In this document: positions 1 to 7,023 of the stretch, one piece after another
Position numbering within the stretch: the stretch's first letter is position 1
How the letters are laid out: every line of letters begins with the position of its first letter
NCBI GenBank assembly: GCA_964484795.1
Contig: CAZAFN010000033.1
Span: 1 to 11,465, forward strand
Reading direction: 5' to 3'
Source of the DNA: CAZAFN01 sp964484795
GTDB taxonomy: Bacteria > Pseudomonadota > Alphaproteobacteria > Methylaequorales > Methylaequoraceae
DNA: 11,465 nt
Notes under the pieces: model-generated
What the model was told of the DNA's origin: nothing
The model's database searches: none
Seen by the model: only the letters and a program-made list of their open reading frames with translations
Program-made: the position numbers and the translations under genes

Positions 1-27
1 TGGATGATTGAGGACAATAAAATCATG

Positions 28-303
28 CTACCTCCATAAAAAAATAATAACAATTGTCAACAACACTAAATTAAAGTTCAGTAAAAACCCAAAGTCGCTA
101 AAAATTTTATTAATAAAATTAGAAAAATCACTCGGTTGAGATGGCCCTTCTGAAAATGAAAGATTTATCAATGGTATTACCATTCCAAATCCAATCAATT
201 CTAATATAGTTGTAAAAAAAGTTATTAATATTAAAAGATTAAGTTTGCCACCGGCTCTAATCCAACAAAGTTTTAGAAGACTAAAAAATTCACTAATGCT
301 CAT
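28..303 (-). pseudogene. ABC-exporter membrane-domain fragment (N-terminal 91 residues)
   Basis: The product starts MSISEFF and carries two hydrophobic stretches, about residues 22-48 and 74-90. The first contains a 'LELIGFGMVIPLI' block, typical of the first transmembrane helix of MsbA/PglK-type ABC transporter permease-ATPases, which usually run to about 550-600 residues. Such exporters commonly flip lipid-linked glycans, which fits the locus. The frame closes at a TAG (positions 28-30) inside the second hydrophobic segment. The frame with one T fewer in the preceding T7 tract stays open to the window edge, so a frameshift, an assembly error or a true remnant are all possible. The gene diverges from the methyltransferase gene. 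No Shine-Dalgarno-like site is seen before its ATG. Only 27 bases lie beyond the stop, so the rest of the gene cannot be judged. The family call is moderately sure; the broken status is less sure. Confidence 0.55.
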
Positions 304-543
304 GTTTTTTTCTAAGGAATAATATTTTTATAATTTTATAATACATAAAAATTTGGGAAAAACTTAAAAATTAAATTTTACCAAAATATCAAGTTTTTTG
401 ACTCTTCTTAAATGGTTTTTTTGATGATTAATTTAATTGTTTTAGATTTATTAAAACTATCTTATTCATCAACAAAAACAAAAAAATATTTCATTTACCA
501 AAATTATGTTTTATGTTAATTCAAAATACAAAAAAGGTGATTA
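304..543. promoter_or_regulatory. Divergent intergenic region, AT-rich
   Basis: These 240 bases separate the leftward ABC fragment from the rightward methyltransferase gene, so promoters for both should lie here. A TATAAT matching the sigma-70 -10 consensus sits at 337-342 on the plus strand, but no good -35 lies at the right distance. A TTGACT at 398-403 resembles a -35 box but has only a poor -10 partner. In DNA this AT-rich such matches are expected by chance. I see no gene, clear operator or strong hairpin here. Confidence 0.3.
535..540 (+). promoter_or_regulatory. Shine-Dalgarno site of the methyltransferase gene
   Basis: AGGTGA lies three bases before the ATG at 544. It is complementary to the 3' end of 16S rRNA and supports that ATG as the start. 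Confidence 0.55.
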
Positions 544-1461
544 ATGAATAGAAAAATTAATTTTGGTGCAGGAGTAGATTGGAAGGCTGAAGGTTGGGAA
601 ACATTAGACAACGTTCCTGGTAAATATAAAAAGAATTGGCAACATTTTGGTAAATGTTGGGATACGAAATTAAGCAGCAATATCTATGACATAGTTTTTA
701 GCAGTCATATGCTTGAACATGTTCCACAATTTAGGCTTGAGAAAACAATTTCTGAATTTAATAGAATAATGAAGATAGGTGGAACAATAAGAATTCTTGT
801 TCCAAACTTAAAACTTACTGCAAAAGCCTACGTTAATAACGATTATAGTTTTTTTTCTACCTCCAAAAAATACTCAAACCATATGGGAATAGGAGCAAGC
901 TTTTTAAGAAAGATTTTATCACCTGGAACTAACTCAATTGTAATAAGCAGGGAAATGGATGAAATAATTGGTTCATACGGTCACTTATTCGCATTTGATT
1001 TTGAAATGTTAAAAATGGTTTTAGAAAAATGGGGATTTAAAAACATAGTTGAATCTAAAATAGGGAAATCTTCTATAAAAGAAATAGCAGCAACTAATCA
1101 ACATTTAGTTTGTGGGAAAAAAAAATATGAAATAAAAGATAAATTTGTTAAAGAAAAAAAATACGAGAAATCAAACGAAGAATTCTATTTTACGGGATTT
1201 GACAAAATCACTAAAAATCAACTCATAGTTGAAGCAAAAAAATCCAAAGATGTTGCATATTCTCACCAGAATGAATATCCAATTTATTCAGCAAAAAACT
1301 TTCAATCGCCACCAGATCTAGTAAAACTATTATTAATAAAAATCATATCTAAATCTATTGACAATCTTTTTAATCTTTTATCTTTTTTGAAAATTACAAA
1401 AGCAATTAAAGTCATATATAATATAAAAGTAAAAGTATTTTCTGCTCAAAAAAGACTTTGA
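544..1461 (+). CDS. SAM-dependent methyltransferase, class I, with unknown C-terminal region
   Basis: This 305-residue protein begins with a Rossmann-type methyltransferase domain. The glycine-rich motif I, INFGAG, is at residues 5-10. It is followed by 'GWETLDN' (17-23), the 'YDIVFSSHMLEHV' block (48-60) that typifies Methyltransf_11-like enzymes, and 'GGTIRILVPNL' (79-89). A 'GHLFAFD' block (146-152) and 'GFKNI' (164-168) close the fold. Relatives in O-antigen and capsule loci are annotated as predicted SAM-dependent methyltransferases, and the substrate may be a sugar or glycan terminus. Residues from about 190 to 305 are lysine-rich and match nothing I recognise. There is no signal peptide. 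It is the only plus-strand gene here, and its last 16 bases overlap the end of the convergent acyltransferase gene. The fold is fairly sure; the substrate is unknown. Confidence 0.8.
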   Translation: MNRKINFGAGVDWKAEGWETLDNVPGKYKKNWQHFGKCWDTKLSSNIYDIVFSSHMLEHVPQFRLEKTISEFNRIMKIGGTIRILVPNLKLTAKAYVNNDYSFFSTSKKYSNHMGIGASFLRKILSPGTNSIVISREMDEIIGSYGHLFAFDFEMLKMVLEKWGFKNIVESKIGKSSIKEIAATNQHLVCGKKKYEIKDKFVKEKKYEKSNEEFYFTGFDKITKNQLIVEAKKSKDVAYSHQNEYPIYSAKNFQSPPDLVKLLLIKIISKSIDNLFNLLSFLKITKAIKVIYNIKVKVFSAQKRL

Positions 1462-3356
1462 TTTTTTAAATCAATAATAATTTCGTTCTTAAGCATTTTT
1501 TTTCCAAAATGACTTGCTCCTTCCAGTGTCCAATGAGAGTCATCATAAAAAATCTTATAACCATCATCAGTTAACACATCACATTGATGGTTTTTCCAAT
1601 CACACATAAAGGGTTCTTTTTCAATTAAGATTATATTATTTATCTTTGCTATTTTTTTTAATCTAAAATTTACATCATCAATAATTTTCTTTTTGTATAG
1701 AAGTTTTCTCAAATCAACAATTTCTTGATTAGTGATTCTAATGTTTTTTGAATCTTCTCTATTTAATTTTCTTTTTATAAAAATATCATAATATGTTGTC
1801 TTAGGAGCATAATTAATTTTTTGAAAATGTATTGCTTTCGAGAATAGAATTATCTTCTTTTCATTTTGTTTTAAAAAATCAATAAAATCCTGCAATCCTT
1901 CTAATTCATTTTCATTAAAGAAAACTGAGATTAAAATTATGTCAGAATTGATAAAATTCTCAGATTGATTTAATTCTTTTATTATTTTATTTTTCCTTTT
2001 TTCATCAAAAAAATCTCCAATATCAATTTCTTTTCTCACAAATTCTAAATCACTAAAAAAATCTTTGTTTTGGTAGAGTGCATTAAACATATCTTTTGAA
2101 TGAGAATCTCCGACAACAAGGATTTTCTGCTTTTCTACCTGAGTAAAATTTTTAATCTTCTTTACATAACTATGTGATTGCTCTGAAAGAATAAAATTGT
2201 CAAAAATATTCTTATCAATTTTTTCAGTTTGTTTAAAAAAATAAGTCTTAAAACCATCATATTTTTTTATTGTAAAAATACTTGAAAATATAATTATCAA
2301 AAAGAATAAAATAATGCCAAAAAAAGATTTATTGCTGATTAATCTTATATTTCTAAGTGGCTTTTCAATTGAATAATAAAAAATGACAGATAAAAAAATT
2401 GTTAAGAAAAATACAAATATTTTCTCAAAAAATAAAATCTCATCATATTTCCATACCTTTGTTAAAACTAGTATTGGATAATGCCACAAGTAAAGCGAAT
2501 AGGAAATTAAACCCAAAAAAACTAAGGGCTTATACGCTAGAAAACAATATGTTAGATTTTTCTTAGAATTTAGTATTATAATTGAAGCACCAATTAAAGG
2601 CACTAGTGTTATGATGGATGGATGGAATGTACTAATGCTGTAAGTAAAAAAAGGAAAGATTAACAAAATCAATCCTATTATTGAAAAATTCTCAAATCTT
2701 TTTGTAAAATTTNNNNNNNNNNATCCAAGAAAAAACTCCCAAATTCTAGTAGGCATTAAGTAAAAGGAGAATTGAGGATGAAATAATGCACCATAGTGCG
2801 AGATAGCCAAACTTAATAAAAAAATTAAAAAAACTATAGTTTTGGCAAAATCTAAGTGTGACTTAAAAAGGAATAAAAACACTGCAAACGCAATATAAAA
2901 TTGCCACTCTAAAGATAAAGACCATGTATGGATAAAAGGCACAAATTGTTCATCCTCAGCGCCATACTGAATTTCTGAATAATGAAAAAAAATATTGGAC
3001 AAAAAAGATAGAACTGAAATTAAAGAATTAGAAAATTCAACTAGTGCTACAGGATAGAACAAATAAACAGCAAAAGGAATGCAAAAAATTATTACAAATA
3101 AAAGAATTGGGAAAATTCTTCTAACTCTTCTAATCAAAAAAGAAAATAAATTAAATGATTTTTTTTCTCTTATTTCATGAACAATTTGATCTGTAATTAA
3201 GTATCCAGAAATTACAAAAAAAATATCAACTCCAATATATCCCCCACCAAAAAGATCAGCACCTAAAATTGAAAGTTTGAGATGATAAAAAATCACAGCA
3301 AGAACTGATAATGCTCTCAATCCATCTAAATCTTTTCTATAAGAAAATGAATTCAT
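1446..3356 (-). CDS. OafA/YrhL-type membrane O-acyltransferase with C-terminal SGNH domain
   Basis: An integral-membrane acyltransferase (Acyl_transf_3 family) that would transfer acetyl or another acyl group to a surface glycan. The N-terminus has the family's R-X10-H motif (R14, H25), then 'GGGYIGVDIFFVISGYL' (37-53), 'TWSLSLEWQFY' (144-154) and 'SYSLYLWHYP' (285-294), spread over about ten membrane helices up to residue 363. The rest is a periplasmic SGNH-hydrolase-like domain: 'GDSH' (416-419) carries the nucleophile Ser418, and 'DDSH' (605-608) supplies the Asp/His pair. C586 and C592 may form a disulfide. At 636 residues it is full length for the two-domain family. Ten Ns (2713-2722) fall after 'WEFFLG', giving four unknown residues at 212-215. 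The halves share a frame only because the gap counts as 10, so its true size is uncertain. The ATG lies four bases after the glycosyltransferase stop, which implies cotranscription; no clear Shine-Dalgarno site is seen. Confidence 0.9.
   Translation of the reverse strand: MNSFSYRKDLDGLRALSVLAVIFYHLKLSILGADLFGGGYIGVDIFFVISGYLITDQIVHEIREKKSFNLFSFLIRRVRRIFPILLFVIIFCIPFAVYLFYPVALVEFSNSLISVLSFLSNIFFHYSEIQYGAEDEQFVPFIHTWSLSLEWQFYIAFAVFLFLFKSHLDFAKTIVFLIFLLSLAISHYGALFHPQFSFYLMPTRIWEFFLGXXXXNFTKRFENFSIIGLILLIFPFFTYSISTFHPSIITLVPLIGASIIILNSKKNLTYCFLAYKPLVFLGLISYSLYLWHYPILVLTKVWKYDEILFFEKIFVFFLTIFLSVIFYYSIEKPLRNIRLISNKSFFGIILFFLIIIFSSIFTIKKYDGFKTYFFKQTEKIDKNIFDNFILSEQSHSYVKKIKNFTQVEKQKILVVGDSHSKDMFNALYQNKDFFSDLEFVRKEIDIGDFFDEKRKNKIIKELNQSENFINSDIILISVFFNENELEGLQDFIDFLKQNEKKIILFSKAIHFQKINYAPKTTYYDIFIKRKLNREDSKNIRITNQEIVDLRKLLYKKKIIDDVNFRLKKIAKINNIILIEKEPFMCDWKNHQCDVLTDDGYKIFYDDSHWTLEGASHFGKKMLKNEIIIDLKNQSLF
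2713..2722. other. Assembly gap (10 Ns)
   Basis: Ten undetermined bases interrupt the acyltransferase gene. Ten Ns is a common placeholder length in scaffolds, so the true gap may be longer or shorter. The flanking coding sequence continues in one frame if the real length is 1 modulo 3. Confidence 0.95.
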
Positions 3357-3360
3357 AATA

Positions 3361-4551
3361 TTACTGTCTGTAAATATCTATATATTTATCTACGATTAAA
3401 GACCAATCAAATTTTTTAGCCCTACTAATTGATTTTTTTTTATATTTTTTTCTTATGTTTTCATTAATCAAAAAATTTTCCATTGCCATTGCAAGTGACC
3501 TAGAAGTTCCACTAATTATAAATCCATCCTTACCATTTCTGACCAAATCTCTATTTCCTGGAGCATCATTTATAATTATTGGTAAACCGAAAGCCATAGC
3601 TTCAATGGTTACTATACCGAAACTCTCAATAATTGATGGCATCAAGAAAATATCTGCCAATTTGTAAAGGCTAAAAACTTCATCACTAGGAAAATTTTTG
3701 GTATTTTTTTTTGAATTTGGTTCATAAAGTATTACATTATTTTCTAAGTTATTTTTGCAAATTACACTTTTTAATTTTCCAACATTAGTACCTGCAATTA
3801 TTACCACAAAGTTGTTGTTTTTTTGTTTCAATTTTCTTGTAGATTCTAATACGAGTTCAAAATTTTTTTTTGGGTGAAATCTTCCCAAAGATAGAAAAAC
3901 TGTTTTTGTATCTTTTATACCTAAAAAACTTTTTAAATTAATCTTGGATTTAAAATTAGAAATTCTATTTAAATCCACTCCGTTAGGAATCTTAATTATA
4001 TTCTCTTTGGGAATTCCTAATTTTAAATATTCGCCTTTAATTGAATTTGTGACAGCTACATTTTTCTTTGAACTAGGAAGCCAATTACATAACTCTTTAT
4101 TTACATTTTTATTCAGCCTCATTCCGTAATTAAGTTCCTTATTAATTTGAATGTCTTCACCAACACTCCTTACTAAATACTTTATTTTATTTTTATTGCA
4201 AAATTTAATTATTGAAATTCCAGTAGGGTATGCAAAGGTTGCATGCCAGAAATCAAAATTATTTTTTTTTTGTAATCTTTTATAAAAGATATCTAATAGT
4301 TTTCCAGCAAGATACGGATAAAACTTCATCAGAAAAAATATTTTTGGTGGATAGCTCAACACTTTGTAAGGCAAACACCAAGATTGTCGTTTTAAATTAT
4401 TTGCATGATTATAACTAGTAATTACAGTTGGTTTGTGGCCCTTTTTTAAAAGTTGAGTAGCTATATTGTGCAAACCAATCTCAACACCACCAATTGATGG
4501 TAAAAAACTCGATGTAAACAAGCCAATTCTAAGAGATTTCAAATTATTCAC
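3361..4551 (-). CDS. Glycosyltransferase, GT-B fold, family-4 type
   Basis: A 396-residue retaining glycosyltransferase of the Glycos_transf_1/GT4 type, acting on the cytoplasmic face to add a sugar from a nucleotide donor to a growing glycan. The N-terminal acceptor domain shows the glycine loop 'SIGGVE' (19-24). The donor domain shows 'PNGVD' (189-193), 'GRFHPKKN' (223-230) with the phosphate-contacting Arg/Lys, and the E-X7-E motif 'ESFGIVTIE' (309-317). The length is normal. The start is GTG: an in-frame TGA lies immediately upstream and the first beta strand 'RIGLFTSSF' begins at residue 8, so only this GTG or a TTG at codon 4 is possible. It lies 21 bp after the dioxygenase gene and 4 bp before the acyltransferase gene. 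It is the only glycosyltransferase in the window. Donor and acceptor cannot be read from the sequence. Confidence 0.9.
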   Translation of the reverse strand: MNNLKSLRIGLFTSSFLPSIGGVEIGLHNIATQLLKKGHKPTVITSYNHANNLKRQSWCLPYKVLSYPPKIFFLMKFYPYLAGKLLDIFYKRLQKKNNFDFWHATFAYPTGISIIKFCNKNKIKYLVRSVGEDIQINKELNYGMRLNKNVNKELCNWLPSSKKNVAVTNSIKGEYLKLGIPKENIIKIPNGVDLNRISNFKSKINLKSFLGIKDTKTVFLSLGRFHPKKNFELVLESTRKLKQKNNNFVVIIAGTNVGKLKSVICKNNLENNVILYEPNSKKNTKNFPSDEVFSLYKLADIFLMPSIIESFGIVTIEAMAFGLPIIINDAPGNRDLVRNGKDGFIISGTSRSLAMAMENFLINENIRKKYKKKSISRAKKFDWSLIVDKYIDIYRQ

Positions 4552-4572
4552 TCAGCAGAAAAACTATTAACA

Positions 4573-5394
4573 TTATTTTTTTGGAAACAAGAGGTAAGAT
4601 TTTTCCAACTTTTTTTTTAAGTCTTTTGGTATTTCCTTGAGATAGGTAGGTCTAGACAAATAATGATTGTGGTGATTTGTTGTATGCTCGTTATTTTTAG
4701 CCCCATAGGACAAATAACATGCATATTTAGGGTAAGGACCTTTAATTACTCCACCTGCATGAATTAGTCTTTGATCAAAAATTATACAATCCCCTTCTGA
4801 ATTTTTTATCTTTTTCATTTTTGCCGAAAGAAAAATGTGAGGTAGTTTGTTTTTATTAAAGAAAGATGTCCATTTTAATCTAATCAAATTCCAAAATCTA
4901 AATTCTAGTTTATTGATAAATGTTTCTTTTTTATTAGAATTTGGAAAAACCACAAGGGAAGAGCTACTTTTGGAGTAATCAGACAAATAAACTGCAACCC
5001 TAACAACTTTATAATCTTGATTTTTTTCATTCCAATCTGGACCTTTTTTATAAAACCTATCAACATTATCTCTATGATATTTTCCGGCACCTAGATTAAT
5101 GTGTAAATCTGAATGCTGAGTATAACTTATATCATCACCGATTATTTCTCTAACTACCTTCAATAATTTTTGATTAAAGATAATCTCCCAGAAATTCTTG
5201 TTTTTAGTCAAACCATCAGGTTCAACAAACGTTTGAAAATCTATTTCTTTTTGTTTTAATTCACATTCAGAAAGTTTGAAATGTTTATTCATTGCCATTC
5301 TAAAATTTTTACATTCCTGCTTATTAAACAATTTTTTTATTACATAATATCCATTAGCATCAAAAAAATTCCTTATTCCCAAAGATCTATTCAT
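4573..5394 (-). CDS. Phytanoyl-CoA dioxygenase (PhyH)-like Fe(II)/2-oxoglutarate oxygenase
   Basis: A 273-residue soluble oxygenase of the PhyH family, which couples 2-oxoglutarate decarboxylation to hydroxylation of an organic substrate. The opening 'FFDANGYYVIKKLF' (10-23) is the usual PhyH N-terminus. The iron facial triad reads as H107 and D109 in 'YHRDN' plus H212 in 'FDQRLIHAGG', with K218 or K223 as the probable 2-oxoglutarate contact. 'LVVFPNS' (147-153) matches the 'pGSH'-like strand region. No signal peptide or membrane helix is visible. A GAGGG Shine-Dalgarno site supports the ATG. It lies 28 bp after the third SDR gene and 21 bp before the glycosyltransferase gene, so a role in modifying the sugar, glycan or lipid carrier is likely by context. 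The family is sure; the substrate is not. Confidence 0.85.
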   Translation of the reverse strand: MNRSLGIRNFFDANGYYVIKKLFNKQECKNFRMAMNKHFKLSECELKQKEIDFQTFVEPDGLTKNKNFWEIIFNQKLLKVVREIIGDDISYTQHSDLHINLGAGKYHRDNVDRFYKKGPDWNEKNQDYKVVRVAVYLSDYSKSSSSLVVFPNSNKKETFINKLEFRFWNLIRLKWTSFFNKNKLPHIFLSAKMKKIKNSEGDCIIFDQRLIHAGGVIKGPYPKYACYLSYGAKNNEHTTNHHNHYLSRPTYLKEIPKDLKKKLEKSYLLFPKK

Positions 5395-5398
5395 TAGA

Positions 5399-5403
5399 CC
5401 CTC
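5399..5403 (-). promoter_or_regulatory. Shine-Dalgarno site of the dioxygenase gene
   Basis: GAGGG on the minus strand lies four bases before the ATG ending at 5394. It is one of the few strong ribosome-binding sites in the operon. Confidence 0.5.
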
Positions 5404-5422
5404 GCTTTATTTATTTTTAATT

Positions 5423-6244
5423 TCACCAACTTGTTCTGCCCCCATCAATCACAACAACTGAACCATTGAGATAACTGGATCTCTCACTAAGCATCCAGAT
5501 TATTGTACTTTGATACTCATCTGCTTTAGCCAATCTACCAAGAGGGATTCTATCTGAAACTTTCTTTAAAAAATTAGAATCTTGATTATTTTCTATACCT
5601 CCTGGACATATTGCATTACATCTTACATTTTTGTCAGCCCAGTATGTAGCCAAATATTTTGTTAAACCAATAATACCAAATTTTACAACAGAATAACTAA
5701 TTGGTTTAACTATCTGAGATTCTTTTTTTAGATTTTTTTCTTCATATAGCCTTTGGTCTGGGGAAACTATTCCTAAATCAGATGAAATATTAATAATTAC
5801 CCCTCCATTTGGATTCTTTGATATCTCTGAACCAAAATATTTAGAACAAATTAATCCTCCCGTTAGAGAAACGTTAATATCATCATGCCACATTTTTAAA
5901 TCCAAACTTTCTAATCTTGAAAAAACTTTTTTACTTTTTTCAATTTTAGGATTGTTCGCTGCGTTATTGATCAATCCATAAATTTTTCCAAATTTGTTTT
6001 TTATTTTTACTAAAGCTTCTTTAACTTCATTCTCTTTTGTAATGTCAACTTCAATGGGAAGTGTATCTACAACATATTTTTTTTTAATTTTAATTGATAA
6101 TTTATTAATAGCTTCGGAATTTTTATCTAATAAAACGGTTTTACCTCCAAAAGCAGCTATAATTTCAGCATGTTGTTGACCTAGTAAACCTCCTGCACCA
6201 GTGATAATAATAACTTTATTATTAATTTTGAAGAAATCTTCCAT
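5423..6244 (-). CDS. Short-chain dehydrogenase/reductase, PtmA-like
   Basis: A 273-residue classical SDR acting as an NAD(P)-dependent oxidoreductase. The cofactor motif TGAGGLLG is at 15-22, NNAA at 93-96 and the structural Asn at 124. The catalytic Ser is S154 or S155, with YSVVK at 184-188. Ser and Tyr are about 29 residues apart instead of the usual 13, because a segment containing 'SPDQRLYEE' is inserted. That insert, with 'LTKYLATYWADKNVRCNA' (194-211), 'CPGG' (213-216) and a terminal 'DGGRTSW', is a pattern I associate with PtmA-type oxidoreductases of flagellin-glycan (legionaminic/pseudaminic-like) loci. D40 after the second beta strand suggests NAD preference. An AGGA site (6254-6257) overlaps the previous gene's stop. 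Probably a sugar or sugar-acid oxidoreductase. The fold is certain; the PtmA link is from memory of the family. Confidence 0.85.
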   Translation of the reverse strand: MEDFFKINNKVIIITGAGGLLGQQHAEIIAAFGGKTVLLDKNSEAINKLSIKIKKKYVVDTLPIEVDITKENEVKEALVKIKNKFGKIYGLINNAANNPKIEKSKKVFSRLESLDLKMWHDDINVSLTGGLICSKYFGSEISKNPNGGVIINISSDLGIVSPDQRLYEEKNLKKESQIVKPISYSVVKFGIIGLTKYLATYWADKNVRCNAICPGGIENNQDSNFLKKVSDRIPLGRLAKADEYQSTIIWMLSERSSYLNGSVVVIDGGRTSW

Positions 6245-6255
6245 TTCAGCTAATC

Positions 6256-7023
6256 CTAAATTTTAATTGTCTGACCACCATCAATCCTTATGAGAGCACC
6301 ATTAATAAATGAGGCTTTTTCAGAGCACAAATAAACAACCAAATCACCTACTTCCTCTGGTTTACCAAATCTTTTAAGCGGCACTTTCTCTTGAAGCATT
6401 CTTTTAACCGCATGCGGTTTTAAATTGATTTTTTTATCCCATGTTCCATTTTTAAAAAAAATGTTTCCTGGGGAAACAGTATTGAATCTAATTCCATTCT
6501 TTGTTAACAATGACAAATTTTTTGAAAGTGAAATTATAGCACTTTTAGAAACAGAATATTCTAATGGTGCTCCAATTATTTCTTCACCTGCAATGGATGA
6601 AATAAAAGTTATTGCTCCATTTCTATTTAATAAAGGGTATAAAGATGATACTGGATAAAATGCACTAAAAAAATTCAAACCAAATGATTTTTCAAAATCA
6701 TCAACTTTCGGAATAACAGATGGTTTTCCCTCACCACTTCCGACATTAAGAACTAAAAAATCAAATTTTTTCCATTTTTTTTTAATGTAATCACTAAGTA
6801 ATTTTATTTCCTCTAATTTGGTAAAGTCACAATTAAAAGAAAAAATTTTTCTCATTCCATATTTTTTTTCTAATTTTTTTTTTAAACTCTTAAGATCATT
6901 CTTATTCCTTGACGTTAAAAAAACTTGAGAGCCTTCTTTCAGAAAACATTCTGCAATGGCCATTCCTATTCCCTTAGAGGAACCAGTTATTAGAACTTTT
7001 TTATTTTTCAAATTTAGATTCAT
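6256..7023 (-). CDS. Short-chain dehydrogenase/reductase (second of three)
   Basis: A 255-residue classical SDR. TGSSKGIG (13-20) binds the dinucleotide, and R39 after the second strand suggests NADP preference. The catalytic residues are N117, S143, Y156 and K160 (YSVSK), with the standard 13-residue Ser-Tyr spacing, followed by 'SPGNI' (184-188) and 'IDGGQ' (247-251). The usual NNAG after strand 4 is replaced by NVGSG (93-97), a variant that sets it apart from its two neighbours. The gene abuts the first SDR: its ATG directly follows that gene's TAA, with AAAGG a short way upstream as ribosome-binding site. Eleven bases separate it from the third SDR. It probably reduces or oxidises a sugar intermediate of the pathway; a FabG-type ketoacyl reductase is a less likely reading in this setting. 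Confidence 0.85.
   Translation of the reverse strand: MNLNLKNKKVLITGSSKGIGMAIAECFLKEGSQVFLTSRNKNDLKSLKKKLEKKYGMRKIFSFNCDFTKLEEIKLLSDYIKKKWKKFDFLVLNVGSGEGKPSVIPKVDDFEKSFGLNFFSAFYPVSSLYPLLNRNGAITFISSIAGEEIIGAPLEYSVSKSAIISLSKNLSLLTKNGIRFNTVSPGNIFFKNGTWDKKINLKPHAVKRMLQEKVPLKRFGKPEEVGDLVVYLCSEKASFINGALIRIDGGQTIKI

Noticed and set aside
337..342. Perfect TATAAT on the plus strand.
   Set aside because: It has no -35 partner at 16-18 bp and lies about 200 bases from the methyltransferase start; such hexamers are expected by chance in DNA this AT-rich.
1458..1474. Seven-bp inverted repeat (TTGATTT, 3-base loop, AAATCAA) at the convergent gene ends, followed on the minus strand by six Ts.
   Set aside because: The stem has a single G-C pair and lies inside the last codons of the acyltransferase gene; it is too weak to call a terminator.
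3455..3667. Plus-strand frame opposite the glycosyltransferase, and similar antisense frames at 3944-4129, 4230-4418, 5994-6179, 6425-6658, 7028-7267, 9009-9272 and 11152-11451.
   Set aside because: All lie antisense to genes with clear catalytic motifs and none shows a recognisable domain; they are by-products of low-GC coding sequence.
4905..5090. Sixty-one-codon minus-strand frame inside the dioxygenase gene.
   Set aside because: It overlaps a well-supported gene in another frame and shows no domain or ribosome-binding site.
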